A stretch of DNA of 64,000 nucleotides from NCBI GenBank assembly GCA_949987705.1, contig OX465286.1, positions 6,735,445-6,799,444 of the forward strand, given 5' to 3'. The notes under the pieces were generated by a model. That model ran no database searches and had not been told where the DNA came from. It was given only the letters and a program-made list of their open reading frames with translations. The number at the start of each line of letters is the position of its first letter. The stretch's first letter is position 1. Positions 1 through 12,366 of this stretch are shown here, piece after piece. The DNA comes from Thereva unica (lineage: Eukaryota > Arthropoda > Insecta > Diptera > Therevidae). The position numbers and the translations under genes were made by a program.

Positions 1-263
1 TTGGTCCAGAAATTCCAAGGGGTTCGGGAGTTATCCCCTCTTTTGTGATTTCCCCAAGGGGGGCTGCAGAACGCCCATTATCGTGGGAAAGACTGGTCAG
101 CCCGGGGTGGGATTGAATTCACAGCCTCCCTGGGAGGTCCCTAACAATTTCCCATCCAAAAAAGGGCCACTCCAGAATTTTCCCAAAACCGGAAAATTTT
201 CAAAGGGGTGTACCCCTTTGGATATTTTTGGTCGATTTCACGAAAGTGCTGGGATCTTAATGA
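1..263. repeat. Partial first monomer, long variant
   Basis: The window opens at monomer position 51. This unit carries two extra bases in the KpnI palindrome (GGGGTGTACCCC near 209) and a TCGTGGGAAAG form near 81-91 in place of TCTCGGGAAAT, with type A marks at 160-161 and 185. Confidence 0.9.
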
Positions 264-576
264 ATGGGGTATCGTTGGAAAGGGCTCGCTCCCCCGAGTT
301 CAGCGCACTTTATTTGGTCCAGAAATTCCAAGGGGTTCGGGAGTTATCCCCTCTTTTGTGATTTCCCCAAGGGGGGCTGCAGAACGCCCATTATCTTGGG
401 AAAGACTGGTCAGCCCGGAGTGGGATTGAATTCACAGCCTCCCTGGGAGGTCCCCAACAATTTCCCATCCAAAAAAGGGCCACTCCAGAATTTTCCCAAA
501 ACCGGAAAATTTTCAAAGGGGTGTACCCCTTTGGATATTTTTGGTCGATTTCACGAAAGTGCTGGGATCTTAATGA
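264..576. repeat. 313-bp monomer, A/B hybrid
   Basis: It carries the same two extra bases as the preceding unit (near 522) and a TCTTGGGAAAG form near 391-401, which is also found in the unit at 7695. It has type A bases at 160-161 and 185 but the type B base C at 192, so it looks like a short recombinant or conversion product. A second such hybrid is the unit starting at 47054. Confidence 0.88.
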
Positions 577-887
577 ATGGGGTATCGTTGGAAAGGGCTC
601 GCTCCCCCGAGTTCAGCGCACTTTATTTGGTCCAGAAATTCCAAGGGGTTCGGGAGTTATCCCCTCTTTTGTGATTTCCCCAAGGGGGGCTGCAGAACGC
701 CCATTATCTCGGGAAATACTGGTCAGCCCGGGGTGGGATTGAATTCACAGCCTCCCTGGGAGGTCCCTAACAATTTCCCGTCCAAAAAAGGGCCACTCCA
801 GAATTTTCCCAAAACCGGAAAATTTTCAAAGGGGTACCCCTTTGGATATTTTTTGTCAATTTCACGAAAGTGCTGGGATCTTAATGA

Positions 888-1202
888 ATGGGGCATCGTT
901 GGTTGGAAAGGGCTCGCTCCCCCGAGTTCAGCGCACTTTATTTGGTCCAGAAATTCCAAGGGGTTCGGGAGTTATCCCCTCTTTTGTGATTTCCCCAAGG
1001 GGGGCTGCAGAACGCCCATTATCTCGGGAAATACTGGTCAGCCCGGGGTGAAGTTGAATTCACAGCCTCCCTGGGGGGTCCCCAACAATTTCCCATCCAA
1101 AAAAGGGCCACTCCAGAATTTTCCCAAAACCGGAAAATTTTCAAAGGGGTACCCCTTTGGATATTTTTGGTCGATTTCACGAAAGTGCTGGGATCTTAAT
1201 GA
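888..1202. repeat. 315-bp monomer with GGTT duplication (copy 1 of 5)
   Basis: Four extra bases duplicate GGTT near the unit start (CATCGTTGGTTGG), with C at position 7. The preceding unit always carries linked marks: CCCGTCC (G at 204) and TTTTTTGTCAATTT. This copy has the B-like GAAGTT form at 159-164. Because 315 is a multiple of three, a reading frame passes through this unit unshifted, which is why a 261-codon open stretch crosses it. Confidence 0.9.
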
Positions 1203-3690
1203 ATGGGGTATCGTTGGAAAGGGCTCGCTCCCCCGAGTTCAGCGCACTTTATTTGGTCCAGAAATTCCAAGGGGTTCGGGAGTTATCCCCTCTTTTGTGA
1301 TTTCCCCAAGGGGGGCTGCAGAACGCCCATTATCTCGGGAAATACTGGTCAGCCCGGGGTGAAATTGAATTCACAGCCTCCCTGGGGGGTCCCCAACAAT
1401 TTCCCATCCAAAAAAGGGCCACTCCAGAATTTTCCCAAAACCGGAAAATTTTCAAAGGGGTACCCCTTTGGATATTTTTGGTCGATTTCACGAAAGTGCT
1501 GGGATCTTAATGAATGGGGTATCGTTGGAAAGGGCTCGCTCCCCCGAGTTCAGCGCACTTTATTTGGTCCAGAAATTCCAAGGGGTTCGGGAGTTATCCC
1601 CTCTTTTGTGATTTCCCCAAGGGGGGCTGCAGAACGCCCATTATCTCGGGAAATACTGGTCATCCCGGGGTGAAATTGAATTCACAGCCTCCCTGGGGGG
1701 TCCCCAACAATTTCCCATCCAAAAAAGGGCCACTCCAGAATTTTCCCAAAACCGGAAAATTTTCAAAGGGGTACCCCTTTGGATATTTTTGGTCAATTTC
1801 ACGAAAGCGCTGGGATCTTAATGAATGGGGTATCGTTGGAAAGGGCTCGCTCCCCCGAGTTCAGCGCACTTTATTTGGTCCAGAAATTCCAAGGGGTTCG
1901 GGAGTTATCCCCTCTTTTGTGATTTCCCCAAGGGGGGCTGCAGAACGCCCATTATCTCGGGAAATACTGGTCAGCCTGGGGTGAAATTGAATTCACAGCC
2001 TCCCTGGGGGGTCCCCAACAATTTCCCATCCAAAAAAGGGCCACTCCAGAATTTTCCCAAAACCGGAAAATTTTCAAAGGGGTACCCCTTTGGATATTTT
2101 TGGTCAATTTCACGAAAATGCTGGGATCTTAATGAATGGGGTATCGTTGGAAAGGGCTCGCTCCCCCGAGTTCAGCGCACTTTATTTGGTCCAGAAATTC
2201 CAAGGGGTTCGGGAGTTATCCCCTCTTTTGTGATTTCCCCAAGGGGGGCTGCAGAACGCCCATTATCTCGGGAAATACTGGTCAGCCCGGGGTGGGATTG
2301 AATTCACAGCCTCCCTGGGAGGTCCCTAACAATTTCCCATCCAAAAAAGGGCCACTCCAGAATTTTCCCAAAACCGGAAAATTTTCAAAGGGGTACCCCT
2401 TTGGATATTTTTGGTCGATTTCACGAAAGTGCTGGGATCTTAATGAATGGGGTATCGTTGGAAAGGGCTCGCTCCCCCGAGTTCAGCGCACTTTATTTGG
2501 TCCAGAAATTCCAAGGGGTTCGGGAGTTATCCCCTCTTTTGTGATTTCCCCAAGGGGGGCTGCAGAACGCCCATTATCTCGGGAAATACTGGTCAGCCTG
2601 GGGTGAAATTGAATTCACAGCCTCCCTGGGGGGTCCCCAACAATTTCCCATCCAAAAAAGGGCCACTCCAGAATTTTCCCAAAACCGGAAAATTTTCAAA
2701 GGGGTACCCCTTTGGATATTTTTGGTCAATTTCACGAAAATGCTGGGATCTTAATGAATGGGGTATCGTTGGAAAGGGCTCGCTCCCCCGAGTTCAGCGC
2801 ACTTTATTTGGTCCAGAAATTCCAAGGGGTTCGGGAGTTATCCCCTCTTTTGTGATTTCCCCAAGGGGGGCTGCAGAACGCCCATTATCTCGGGAAATAC
2901 TGGTCAGCCCGGGGTGAAATTGAATTCACAGCCTCCCTGGGGGGTCCCCAACAATTTCCCATCCAAAAAAGGGCCACTCCAGAATTTTCCCAAAACCGGA
3001 AAATTTTCAAAGGGGTACCCCTTTGGATATTTTTGGTCGATTTCACGAAAGTGCTGGGATCTTAATGAATGGGGTATCGTTGGAAAGGGCTCGCTCCCCC
3101 GAGTTCAGCGCACTTTATTTGGTCCAGAAATTCCAAGGGGTTCGGGAGTTATCCCCTCTTTTGTGATTTCCCCAAGGGGGGCTGCAGAACGCCCATTATC
3201 TCGGGAAATACTGGTCAGCCTGGGGTGAAATTGAATTCACAGCCTCCCTGGGGGGTCCCCAACAATTTCCCATCCAAAAAAGGGCCACTCCAGAATTTTC
3301 CCAAAACCGGAAAATTTTCAAAGGGGTACCCCTTTGGATATTTTTGGTCAATTTCACGAAAATGCTGGGATCTTAATGAATGGGGTATCGTTGGAAAGGG
3401 CTCGCTCCCCCGAGTTCAGCGCACTTTATTTGGTCCAGAAATTCCAAGGGGTTCGGGAGTTATCCCCTCTTTTGTGATTTCCCCAAGGGGGGCTGCAGAA
3501 CGCCCATTATCTCGGGAAATACTGGTCAGCCCGGGGTGGGATTGAATTCACAGCCTCCCTGGGAGGTCCCTAACAATTTCCCGTCCAAAAAAGGGCCACT
3601 CCAGAATTTTCCCAAAACCGGAAAATTTTCAAAGGGGTACCCCTTTGGATATTTTTTGTCAATTTCACGAAAGTGCTGGGATCTTAATGA

Positions 3691-4005
3691 ATGGGGCATC
3701 GTTGGTTGGAAAGGGCTCGCTCCCCCGAGTTCAGCGCACTTTATTTGGTCCAGAAATTCCAAGGGGTTCGGGAGTTATCCCCTCTTTTGTGATTTCCCCA
3801 AGGGGGGCTGCAGAACGCCCATTATCTCGGGAAATACTGGTCAGCCCGGGGTGAAGTTGAATTCACAGCCTCCCTGGGGGGTCCCCAACAATTTCCCATC
3901 CAAAAAAGGGCCACTCCAGAATTTTCCCAAAACCGGAAAATTTTCAAAGGGGTACCCCTTTGGATATTTTTGGTCAATTTCACGAAAATGCTGGGATCTT
4001 AATGA
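3691..4005. repeat. 315-bp monomer (copy 2 of 5)
   Basis: Same GGTT duplication, same linked marks in the preceding unit and the same GAAGTT form as the copy at 888. It lies nine monomers downstream of that copy (2803 bp). Confidence 0.9.
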
Positions 4006-5249
4006 ATGGGGTATCGTTGGAAAGGGCTCGCTCCCCCGAGTTCAGCGCACTTTATTTGGTCCAGAAATTCCAAGGGGTTCGGGAGTTATCCCCTCTTTTG
4101 TGATTTCCCCAAGGGGGGCTGCAGAACGCCCATTATCTCGGGAAATACTGGTCAGCCCGGGGTGAAATTGAATTCACAGCCTCCCTGGGGGGTCCCCAAC
4201 AATTTCCCATCCAAAAAAGGGCCACTCCAGAATTTTCCCAAAACCGGAAAATTTTCAAAGGGGTACCCCTTTGGATATTTTTGGTCGATTTCACGAAAGT
4301 GCTGGGATCTTAATGAATGGGGTATCGTTGGAAAGGGCTCGCTCCCCCGAGTTCAGCGCACTTTATTTGGTCCAGAAATTCCAAGGGGTTCGGGAGTTAT
4401 CCCCTCTTTTGTGATTTCCCCAAGGGGGGCTGCAGAACGCCCATTATCTCGGGAAATACTGGTCAGCCCGGGGTGAAATTGAATTCACAGCCTCCCTGGG
4501 GGGTCCCCAACAATTTCCCATCCAAAAAAGGGCCACTCCAGAATTTTCCCAAAACCGGAAAATTTTCAAAGGGGTACCCCTTTGGATATTTTTGGTCGAT
4601 TTCACGAAAGTGCTGGGATCTTAATGAATGGGGTATCGTTGGAAAGGGCTCGCTCCCCCGAGTTCAGCGCACTTTATTTGGTCCAGAAATTCCAAGGGGT
4701 TCGGGAGTTATCCCCTCTTTTGTGATTTCCCCAAGGGGGGCTGCAGAACGCCCATTATCTCGGGAAATACTGGTCAGCCTGGGGTGAAATTGAATTCACA
4801 GCCTCCCTGGGGGGTCCCCAACAATTTCCCATCCAAAAAAGGGCCACTCCAGAATTTTCCCAAAACCGGAAAATTTTCAAAGGGGTACCCCTTTGGATAT
4901 TTTTGGTCAATTTCACGAAAATGCTGGGATCTTAATGAATGGGGTATCGTTGGAAAGGGCTCGCTCCCCCGAGTTCAGCGCACTTTATTTGGTCCAGAAA
5001 TTCCAAGGGGTTCGGGAGTTATCCCCTCTTTTGTGATTTCCCCAAGGGGGGCTGCAGAACGCCCATTATCTCGGGAAATACTGGTCAGCCCGGGGTGGGA
5101 TTGAATTCACAGCCTCCCTGGGAGGTCCCTAACAATTTCCCGTCCAAAAAAGGGCCACTCCAGAATTTTCCCAAAACCGGAAAATTTTCAAAGGGGTACC
5201 CCTTTGGATATTTTTTGTCAATTTCACGAAAGTGCTGGGATCTTAATGA

Positions 5250-5564
5250 ATGGGGCATCGTTGGTTGGAAAGGGCTCGCTCCCCCGAGTTCAGCGCACTT
5301 TATTTGGTCCAGAAATTCCAAGGGGTTCGGGAGTTATCCCCTCTTTTGTGATTTCCCCAAGGGGGGCTGCAGAACGCCCATTATCTCGGGAAATACTGGT
5401 CAGCCCGGGGTGAAGTTGAATTCACAGCCTCCCTGGGGGGTCCCCAACAATTTCCCATCCAAAAAAGGGCCACTCCAGAATTTTCCCAAAACCGGAAAAT
5501 TTTCAAAGGGGTACCCCTTTGGATATTTTTGGTCGATTTCACGAAAGTGCTGGGATCTTAATGA
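5250..5564. repeat. 315-bp monomer (copy 3 of 5)
   Basis: Same GGTT duplication and linked marks, with the GAAGTT form. It is five monomers (1559 bp) after copy 2. The two units before it match the two before copy 2, so the duplication covered more than one unit. Confidence 0.9.
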
Positions 5565-5828
5565 ATGGGGTATCGTTGGAAAGGGCTCGCTCCCCCGAGT
5601 TCAGCGCACTTTATTTGGTCCAGAAATTCCAAGGGGTTCGGGAGTTATCCCCTCTTTTGTGATTTCCCCAAGGGGGGCTGCAGAACGCCCATTATCTCGG
5701 GAAATACTGGTCAGCCCGGGGTGAAATTGAATTCACAGCCTCCCTGGGGGGTCCCCAACAATTTCCCATCCAAAAAAGGGCCACTCCAGAATTTTCCCGA
5801 TTTCACGAAAGTGCTGGGATCTTAATGA
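5565..5828. repeat. 264-bp monomer with a 47-bp internal deletion
   Basis: Sequence runs from TTTTCCC directly into GATTTCACG, removing monomer positions 235-281. That is the whole palindrome cluster, including the KpnI site and the GAAAATTTTC palindrome. The junction shares one base (C). The next unit (5829) resumes at full length and carries TTTAGTTGG in place of TTTATTTGG. Confidence 0.92.
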
Positions 5829-8627
5829 ATGGGGTATCGTTGGAAAGGGCTCGCTCCCCCGAGTTCAGCGCACTTTAGTTGGTCCAGAAATTCCAAGGGG
5901 TTCGGGAGTTATCCCCTCTTTTGTGATTTCCCCAAGGGGGGCTGCAGAACGCCCATTATCTCGGGAAATACTGGTCAGCCTGGGGTGAAATTGAATTCAC
6001 AGCCTCCCTGGGGGGTCCCCAACAATTTCCCATCCAAAAAAGGGCCACTCCAGAATTTTCCCAAAACCGGAAAATTTTCAAAGGGGTACCCCTTTGGATA
6101 TTTTTGGTCAATTTCACGAAAATGCTGGGATCTTAATGAATGGGGTATCGTTGGAAAGGGCTCGCTCCCCCGAGTTCAGCGCACTTTATTTGGTCCAGAA
6201 ATTCCAAGGGGTTCGGGAGTTATCCCCTCTTTTGTGATTTCCCCAAGGGGGGCTGCAGAACGCCCATTATCTCGGGAAATACTGGTCAGCCCGGGGTGAA
6301 ATTGAATTCACAGCCTCCCTGGGGGGTCCCCAACAATTTCCCATACAAAAAAGGGCCACTCCAGAATTTTCCCAAAACCGGAAAATTTTCAAAGGGGTAC
6401 CCCTTTGGATATTTTTGGTCGATTTCACGAAAGTGCTGGGATCTTAATGAATGGGGTATCGTTGGAAAGGGCTCGCTCCCCCGAGTTCAGCGCACTTTAT
6501 TTGGTCCAGAAATTCCAAGGGGTTCGGGAGTTATCCCCTCTTTTGTGATTTCCCCAAGGGGGGCTGCAGAACGCCCATTATCTCGGGAAATACTGGTCAT
6601 CCCGGGGTGAAATTGAATTCACAGCCTCCCTGGGGGGTCCCCAACAATTTCCCATCCAAAAAAGGGCCACTCCAGAATTTTCCCAAAACCGGAAAATTTT
6701 CAAAGGGGTACCCCTTTGGATATTTTTGGTCAATTTCACGAAAGTGCTGGGATCTTAATGAATGGGGTATCGTTGGAAAGGGCTCGCTCCCCCGAGTTCA
6801 GCGCACTTTATTTGGTCCAGAAATTCCAAGGGGTTCGGGAGTTATCCCCTCTTTTGTGATTTCCCCAAGGGGGGCTGCAGAACGCCCATTATCTCGGGAA
6901 ATACTGGTCAGCCCGGGGTGGGATTGAATTCACAGCCTCCCTGGGAGGTCCCTAACAATTTCCCATCCAAAAAAGGGCCACTCCAGAATTTTCCCAAAAC
7001 CGGAAAATTTTCAAAGGGGTACCCCTTTGGATATTTTTGGTCGATTTCACGAAAGTGCTGGGATCTTAATGAATGGGGTATCGTTGGAAAGGGCTCGCTC
7101 CCCCGAGTTCAGCGCACTTTATTTGGTCCAGAAATTCCAAGGGGTTCGGGAGTTATCCCCTCTTTTGTGATTTCCCCAAGGGGGGCTGCAGAACGCCCAT
7201 TATCTCGGGAAATACTGGTCAGCCCGGGGTGAAATTGAATTCACAGCCTCCCTGGGGGGTCCCCAACAATTTCCCATCCAAAAAAGGGCCACTCCAGAAT
7301 TTTCCCAAAACCGGAAAATTTTCAAAGGGGTACCCCTTTGGATATTTTTGGTCGATTTCACGAAAGTGCTGGGATCTTAATGAATGGGGTATCGTTGGAA
7401 AGGGCTCGCTCCCCCGAGTTCAGCGCACTTTATTTGGTCCAGAAATTCCAAGGGGTTCGGGAGTTATCCCCTCTTTTGTGATTTCCCCAAGGGGGGCTGC
7501 AGAACGCCCATTATCTCGGGAAATACTGGTCAGCCCGGGGTGAAATTGAATTCACAGCCTCCCTGGGGGGTCCCCAACAATTTCCCATCCAAAAAAGGGC
7601 CACTCCAGAATTTTCCCAAAACCGGAAAATTTTCAAAGGGGTACCCCTTTGGATATTTTTGGTCGATTTCACGAAAGTGCTGGGATCTTAATGAATGGGG
7701 TATCGTTGGAAAGGGCTCGCTCCCCCGAGTTCAGCGCACTTTATTTGGTCCAGAAATTCCAAGGGGTTCGGGAGTTATCCCCTCTTTTGTGATTTCCCCA
7801 AGGGGGGCTGCAGAACGCCCATTATCTTGGGAAAGACTGGTCAGCCCGGGGTGGGATTGAATTCACAGCCTCCCTGGGAGGTCCCTAACAATTTCCCATC
7901 CAAAAAAGGGCCACTCCAGAATTTTCCCAAAACCGGAAAATTTTCAAAGGGGTACCCCTTTGGATATTTTTGGTCGATTTCACGAAAGTGCTGGGATCTT
8001 AATGAATGGGGTATCGTTGGAAAGGGCTCGCTCCCCCGAGTTCAGCGCACTTTATTTGGTCCAGAAATTCCAAGGGGTTCGGGAGTTATCCCCTCTTTTG
8101 TGATTTCCCCAAGGGGGGCTGCAGAACGCCCATTATCTCGGGAAATACTGGTCAGCCCGGGGTGAAATTGAATTCACAGCCTCCCTGGGGGGTCCCCAAC
8201 AATTTCCCATCCAAAAAAGGGCCACTCCAGAATTTTCCCAAAACCGGAAAATTTTCAAAGGGGTACCCCTTTGGATATTTTTGGTCGATTTCACGAAAGT
8301 GCTGGGATCTTAATGAATGGGGTATCGTTGGAAAGGGCTCGCTCCCCCGAGTTCAGCGCACTTTATTTGGTCCAGAAATTCCAAGGGGTTCGGGAGTTAT
8401 CCCCTCTTTTGTGATTTCCCCAAGGGGGGCTGCAGAACGCCCATTATCTCGGGAAATACTGGTCAGCCCGGGGTGGGATTGAATTCACAGCCTCCCTGGG
8501 AGGTCCCTAACAATTTCCCGTCCAAAAAAGGGCCACTCCAGAATTTTCCCAAAACCGGAAAATTTTCAAAGGGGTACCCCTTTGGATATTTTTTGTCAAT
8601 TTCACGAAAGTGCTGGGATCTTAATGA

Positions 8628-8942
8628 ATGGGGCATCGTTGGTTGGAAAGGGCTCGCTCCCCCGAGTTCAGCGCACTTTATTTGGTCCAGAAATTCCAAG
8701 GGGTTCGGGAGTTATCCCCTCTTTTGTGATTTCCCCAAGGGGGGCTGCAGAACGCCCATTATCTCGGGAAATACTGGTCAGCCCGGGGTGAAATTGAATT
8801 CACAGCCTCCCTGGGGGGTCCCCAACAATTTCCCATCCAAAAAAGGGCCACTCCAGAATTTTCCCAAAACCGGAAAATTTTCAAAGGGGTACCCCTTTGG
8901 ATATTTTTGGTCGATTTCACGAAAGTGCTGGGATCTTAATGA
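8628..8942. repeat. 315-bp monomer (copy 4 of 5)
   Basis: Same GGTT duplication, but with the ordinary B form GAAATT at 159-164. This separates copies 4 and 5 from copies 1 to 3. Confidence 0.9.
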
Positions 8943-9875
8943 ATGGGGTATCGTTGGAAAGGGCTCGCTCCCCCGAGTTCAGCGCACTTTATTTGGTCCA
9001 GAAATTCCAAGGGGTTCGGGAGTTATCCCCTCTTTTGTGATTTCCCCAAGGGGGGCTGCAGAACGCCCATTATCTCGGGAAATACTGGTCAGCCCGGGGT
9101 GAAATTGAATTCACAGCCTCCCTGGGGGGTCCCCAACAATTTCCCATCCAAAAAAGGGCCACTCCAGAATTTTCCCAAAACCGGAAAATTTTCAAAGGGG
9201 TACCCCTTTGGATATTTTTGGTCGATTTCACGAAAGTGCTGGGATCTTAATGAATGGGGTATCGTTGGAAAGGGCTCGCTCCCCCGAGTTCAGCGCACTT
9301 TATTTGGTCCAGAAATTCCAAGGGGTTCGGGAGTTATCCCCTCTTTTGTGATTTCCCCAAGGGGGGCTGCAGAACGCCCATTATCTCGGGAAATACTGGT
9401 CAGCCCGGGGTGAAATTGAATTCACAGCCTCCCTGGGGGGTCCCCAACAATTTCCCATCCAAAAAAGGGCCACTCCAGAATTTTCCCAAAACCGGAAAAT
9501 TTTCAAAGAGGTACCCCTTTGGATATTTTTGGTCGATTTCACGAAAGTGCTGGGATCTTAATGAATGGGGTATCGTTGGAAAGGGCTCGCTCCCCCGAGT
9601 TCAGCGCACTTTATTTGGTCCAGAAATTCCAAGGGGTTCGGGAGTTATCCCCTCTTTTGTGATTTCCCCAAGGGGGGCTGCAGAACGCCCATTATCTCGG
9701 GAAATACTGGTCAGCCCGGGGTGGGATTGAATTCACAGCCTCCCTGGGAGGTCCCTAACAATTTCCCGTCCAAAAAAGGGCCACTCCAGAATTTTCCCAA
9801 AACCGGAAAATTTTCAAAGGGGTACCCCTTTGGATATTTTTTGTCAATTTCACGAAAGTGCTGGGATCTTAATGA

Positions 9876-10190
9876 ATGGGGCATCGTTGGTTGGAAAGGG
9901 CTCGCTCCCCCGAGTTCAGCGCACTTTATTTGGTCCAGAAATTCCAAGGGGTTCGGGAGTTATCCCCTCTTTTGTGATTTCCCCAAGGGGGGCTGCAGAA
10001 CGCCCATTATCTCGGGAAATACTGGTCAGCCCGGGGTGAAATTGAATTCACAGCCTCCCTGGGGGGTCCCCAACAATTTCCCATCCAAAAAAGGGCCACT
10101 CCAGAATTTTCCCAAAACCGGAAAATTTTCAAAGGGGTACCCCTTTGGATATTTTTGGTCGATTTCACGAAAGTGCTGGGATCTTAATGA
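9876..10190. repeat. 315-bp monomer (copy 5 of 5)
   Basis: Same as copy 4, four monomers (1248 bp) downstream. It is the last 315-bp unit in the window. Confidence 0.9.
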
Positions 10191-12055
10191 ATGGGGTATC
10201 GTTGGAAAGGGCTCGCTCCCCCGAGTTCAGCGCACTTTATTTGGTCCAGAAATTCCAAGGGGTTCGGGAGTTATCCCCTCTTTTGTGATTTCCCCAAGGG
10301 GGGCTGCAGAACGCCCATTATCTCGGGAAATACTGGTCAGCCCGGGGTGAAATTGAATTCACAGCCTCCCTGGGGGTCCCCAACAATTTCCCATCCAAAA
10401 AAGGGCCACTCCAGAATTTTCCCAAAACCGGAACATTTTCAAAGGGGTACCCCTTTGGATATTTTTGGTCGATTTCACGAAAGTGCTGGGATCTTAATGA
10501 ATGGGGTATCGTTGGAAAGGGCTCGCTCCCCCGAGTTCAGCGCACTTTATTTGGTCCAGAAATTCCAAGGGGTTCGGGAGTTATCCCCTCTTTTGTGATT
10601 TCCCCAAGGGGGGCTGCAGAACGCCCATTATCTCGGGAAATACTGGTCAGCCCGGGGTGAAATTGAATTCACAGCCTCCCTGGGGGGTCCCCAACAATTT
10701 CCCATCCAAAAAAGGGCCACTCCAGAATTTTCCCAAAACCGGAAAATTTTCAAAGGGGTACCCCTTTGGATATTTTTGGTCAATTTCACGAAAATGCTGG
10801 GATCTTAATGAATGGGGTATCGTTGGAAAGGGCTCGCTCCCCCGAGTTCAGCGCACTTTATTTGGTCCAGAAATTCCAAGGGGTTCGGGAGTTATCCCCT
10901 CTTTTGTGATTTCCCCAAGGGGGGCTGCAGAACGCCCATTATCTCGGGAAATACTGGTCAGCCCGGGGTGGGATTGAATTCACAGTCTCCCTGGGAGGTC
11001 CCTAACAATTTCCCATCCAAAAAAGGGCCACTCCAGAATTTTCCCAAAACCGGAAAATTTTCAAAGGGGTACCCCTTTGGATATTTTTGGTCAATTTCAC
11101 GAAAGTGCTGGGATCTTAATGAATGGGGTATCGTTGGAAAGGGCTCGCTCCCCCGAGTTCAGCGCACTTTATTTGGTCCAGAAATTCCAAGGGGTTCGGG
11201 AGTTATCCCCTCTTTTGTGATTTCCCCAAGGGGGGCTGCAGAACGCCCATTATCTCGGGAAATACTGGTCAGCCCGGGGTGAAATTGAATTCACAGCCTC
11301 CCTGGGGGGTCCCCAACAATTTCCCATCCAAAAAAGGGCCACTCCAGAATTTTCCCAAAACCGGAAAATTTTCAAAGGGGTACCCCTTCGGATATTTTTG
11401 GTCAATTTCACGAAAATGCTGGGATCTTAATGAATGGGGTATCGTTGGAAAGGGCTCGCTCCCCCGAGTTCAGCGCACTTTATTTGGTCCAGAAATTCCA
11501 AGGGGTTCGGGAGTTATCCCCTCTTTTGTGATTTCCCCAAGGGGGGCTGCAGAACGCCCATTATCTCGGGAAATACTGGTCAGCCCGGGGTGGGATTGAA
11601 TTCACAGCCTCCCTGGGAGGTCCCTAACAATTTCCCATCCAAAAAAGGGCCACTCCAGAATTTTCCCAAAACCGGAAAATTTTCAAAGGGGTACCCCTTT
11701 GGATATTTTTGGTCGATTTCACGAAAGTGCTGGGATCTTAATGAATGGGGTATCGTTGGAAAGGGCTCGCTCCCCCGAGTTCAGCGCACTTTATTTGGTC
11801 CAGAAATTCCAAGGGGTTCGGGAGTTATCCCCTCTTTTGTGATTTCCCCAAGGGGGGCTGCAGAACGCCCATTATCTCGGGAAATACTGGTCAGCCCGGG
11901 GTGAAATTGAATTCACAGCCTCCCTGGGGGGTCCCCAACAATTTCCCATCCAAAAAAGGGCCACTCCAGAATTTTCCCAAAACCGGAAAATTTTCAAAGG
12001 GGTACCCCTTTGGATATTTTTGGTCGATTTCACGAAAGTGCTGGGATCTTAATGA

Positions 12056-12366
12056 ATGGGGTATCGTTGGAAAGGGCTCGCTCCCCCGAGTTCAGCGCAC
12101 TTTATTTGGTCCAGAAATTCCAAGGGGTTCGGGAGTTATCCCCTCTTTTGTGATTTCCCCAAGGGGGGCTGCAGAACGCCCATTATCTCGGGAAATACTG
12201 GTCAGCCCGGGGTGAAATTGAATTCACAGCCTCCCTGGGGGGTCCCCAACAATTTCCCATCCAAAAAAGGGCCACTCCAGAATTTTCCCAAAACCGGAAA
12301 ATTTTCAAAGGGGTACCCCTTTGGATATTTTTGGTCGATTTCACGAAAGTGCTGGGATCTTAATGA
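12056..12366 (+). repeat. Reference type B monomer (311 bp)
   Basis: Type B differs from type A by AA at 160-161, G at 185 (a run of six G instead of GGGAGG) and C at 192. The four substitutions are usually inherited together. Type B units are mixed with type A through the first 39 kb, become rare in 39.3-46 kb (units at 42393 and 45813), and are absent after about 46.0 kb. In many B units the unit is also marked by A at 282 and sometimes A at 294. The change at 185 removes the CCTCCC-T-GGGAGG inverted repeat of type A. Confidence 0.93.

Larger units (their letters stand above)
1..10190. repeat. Zone 1: mixed A/B monomers with 315-bp units
   Basis: Thirty-two full units plus one partial, with A and B types interspersed. 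This is the only part of the window with the 315-bp form (five copies) and with the B subtype having T at 153 (CAGCCTGGGG near 1975, 2597, 3219, 4780 and 5980). The rare G150 to T change (CATCCCGG) occurs at 1661 and 6598 only. Local copies repeat in blocks: units 3069-4005 match 4628-5564 at an offset of 1559 bp (five monomers), and units around 8317-8942 match 9565-10190 at an offset of 1248 bp (four monomers). Confidence 0.85.

Noticed and set aside
723..959. Minus-strand open frame of 78 codons (also near 3526, 5085, 8463 and 9711)
   Set aside because: It appears only where the 315-bp unit or another indel changes the frame and has no conservation as a protein.
577..1362. Open reading frame of 261 codons (also at 3380, 4939, 8317, 9565), as a tandem-repeat protein gene
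   Set aside because: It is two out-of-frame readings of the same noncoding monomer joined by a 315-bp unit. The same codons are read in other frames by the neighbours, indels are tolerated freely, and no promoter, domain or signal is visible.
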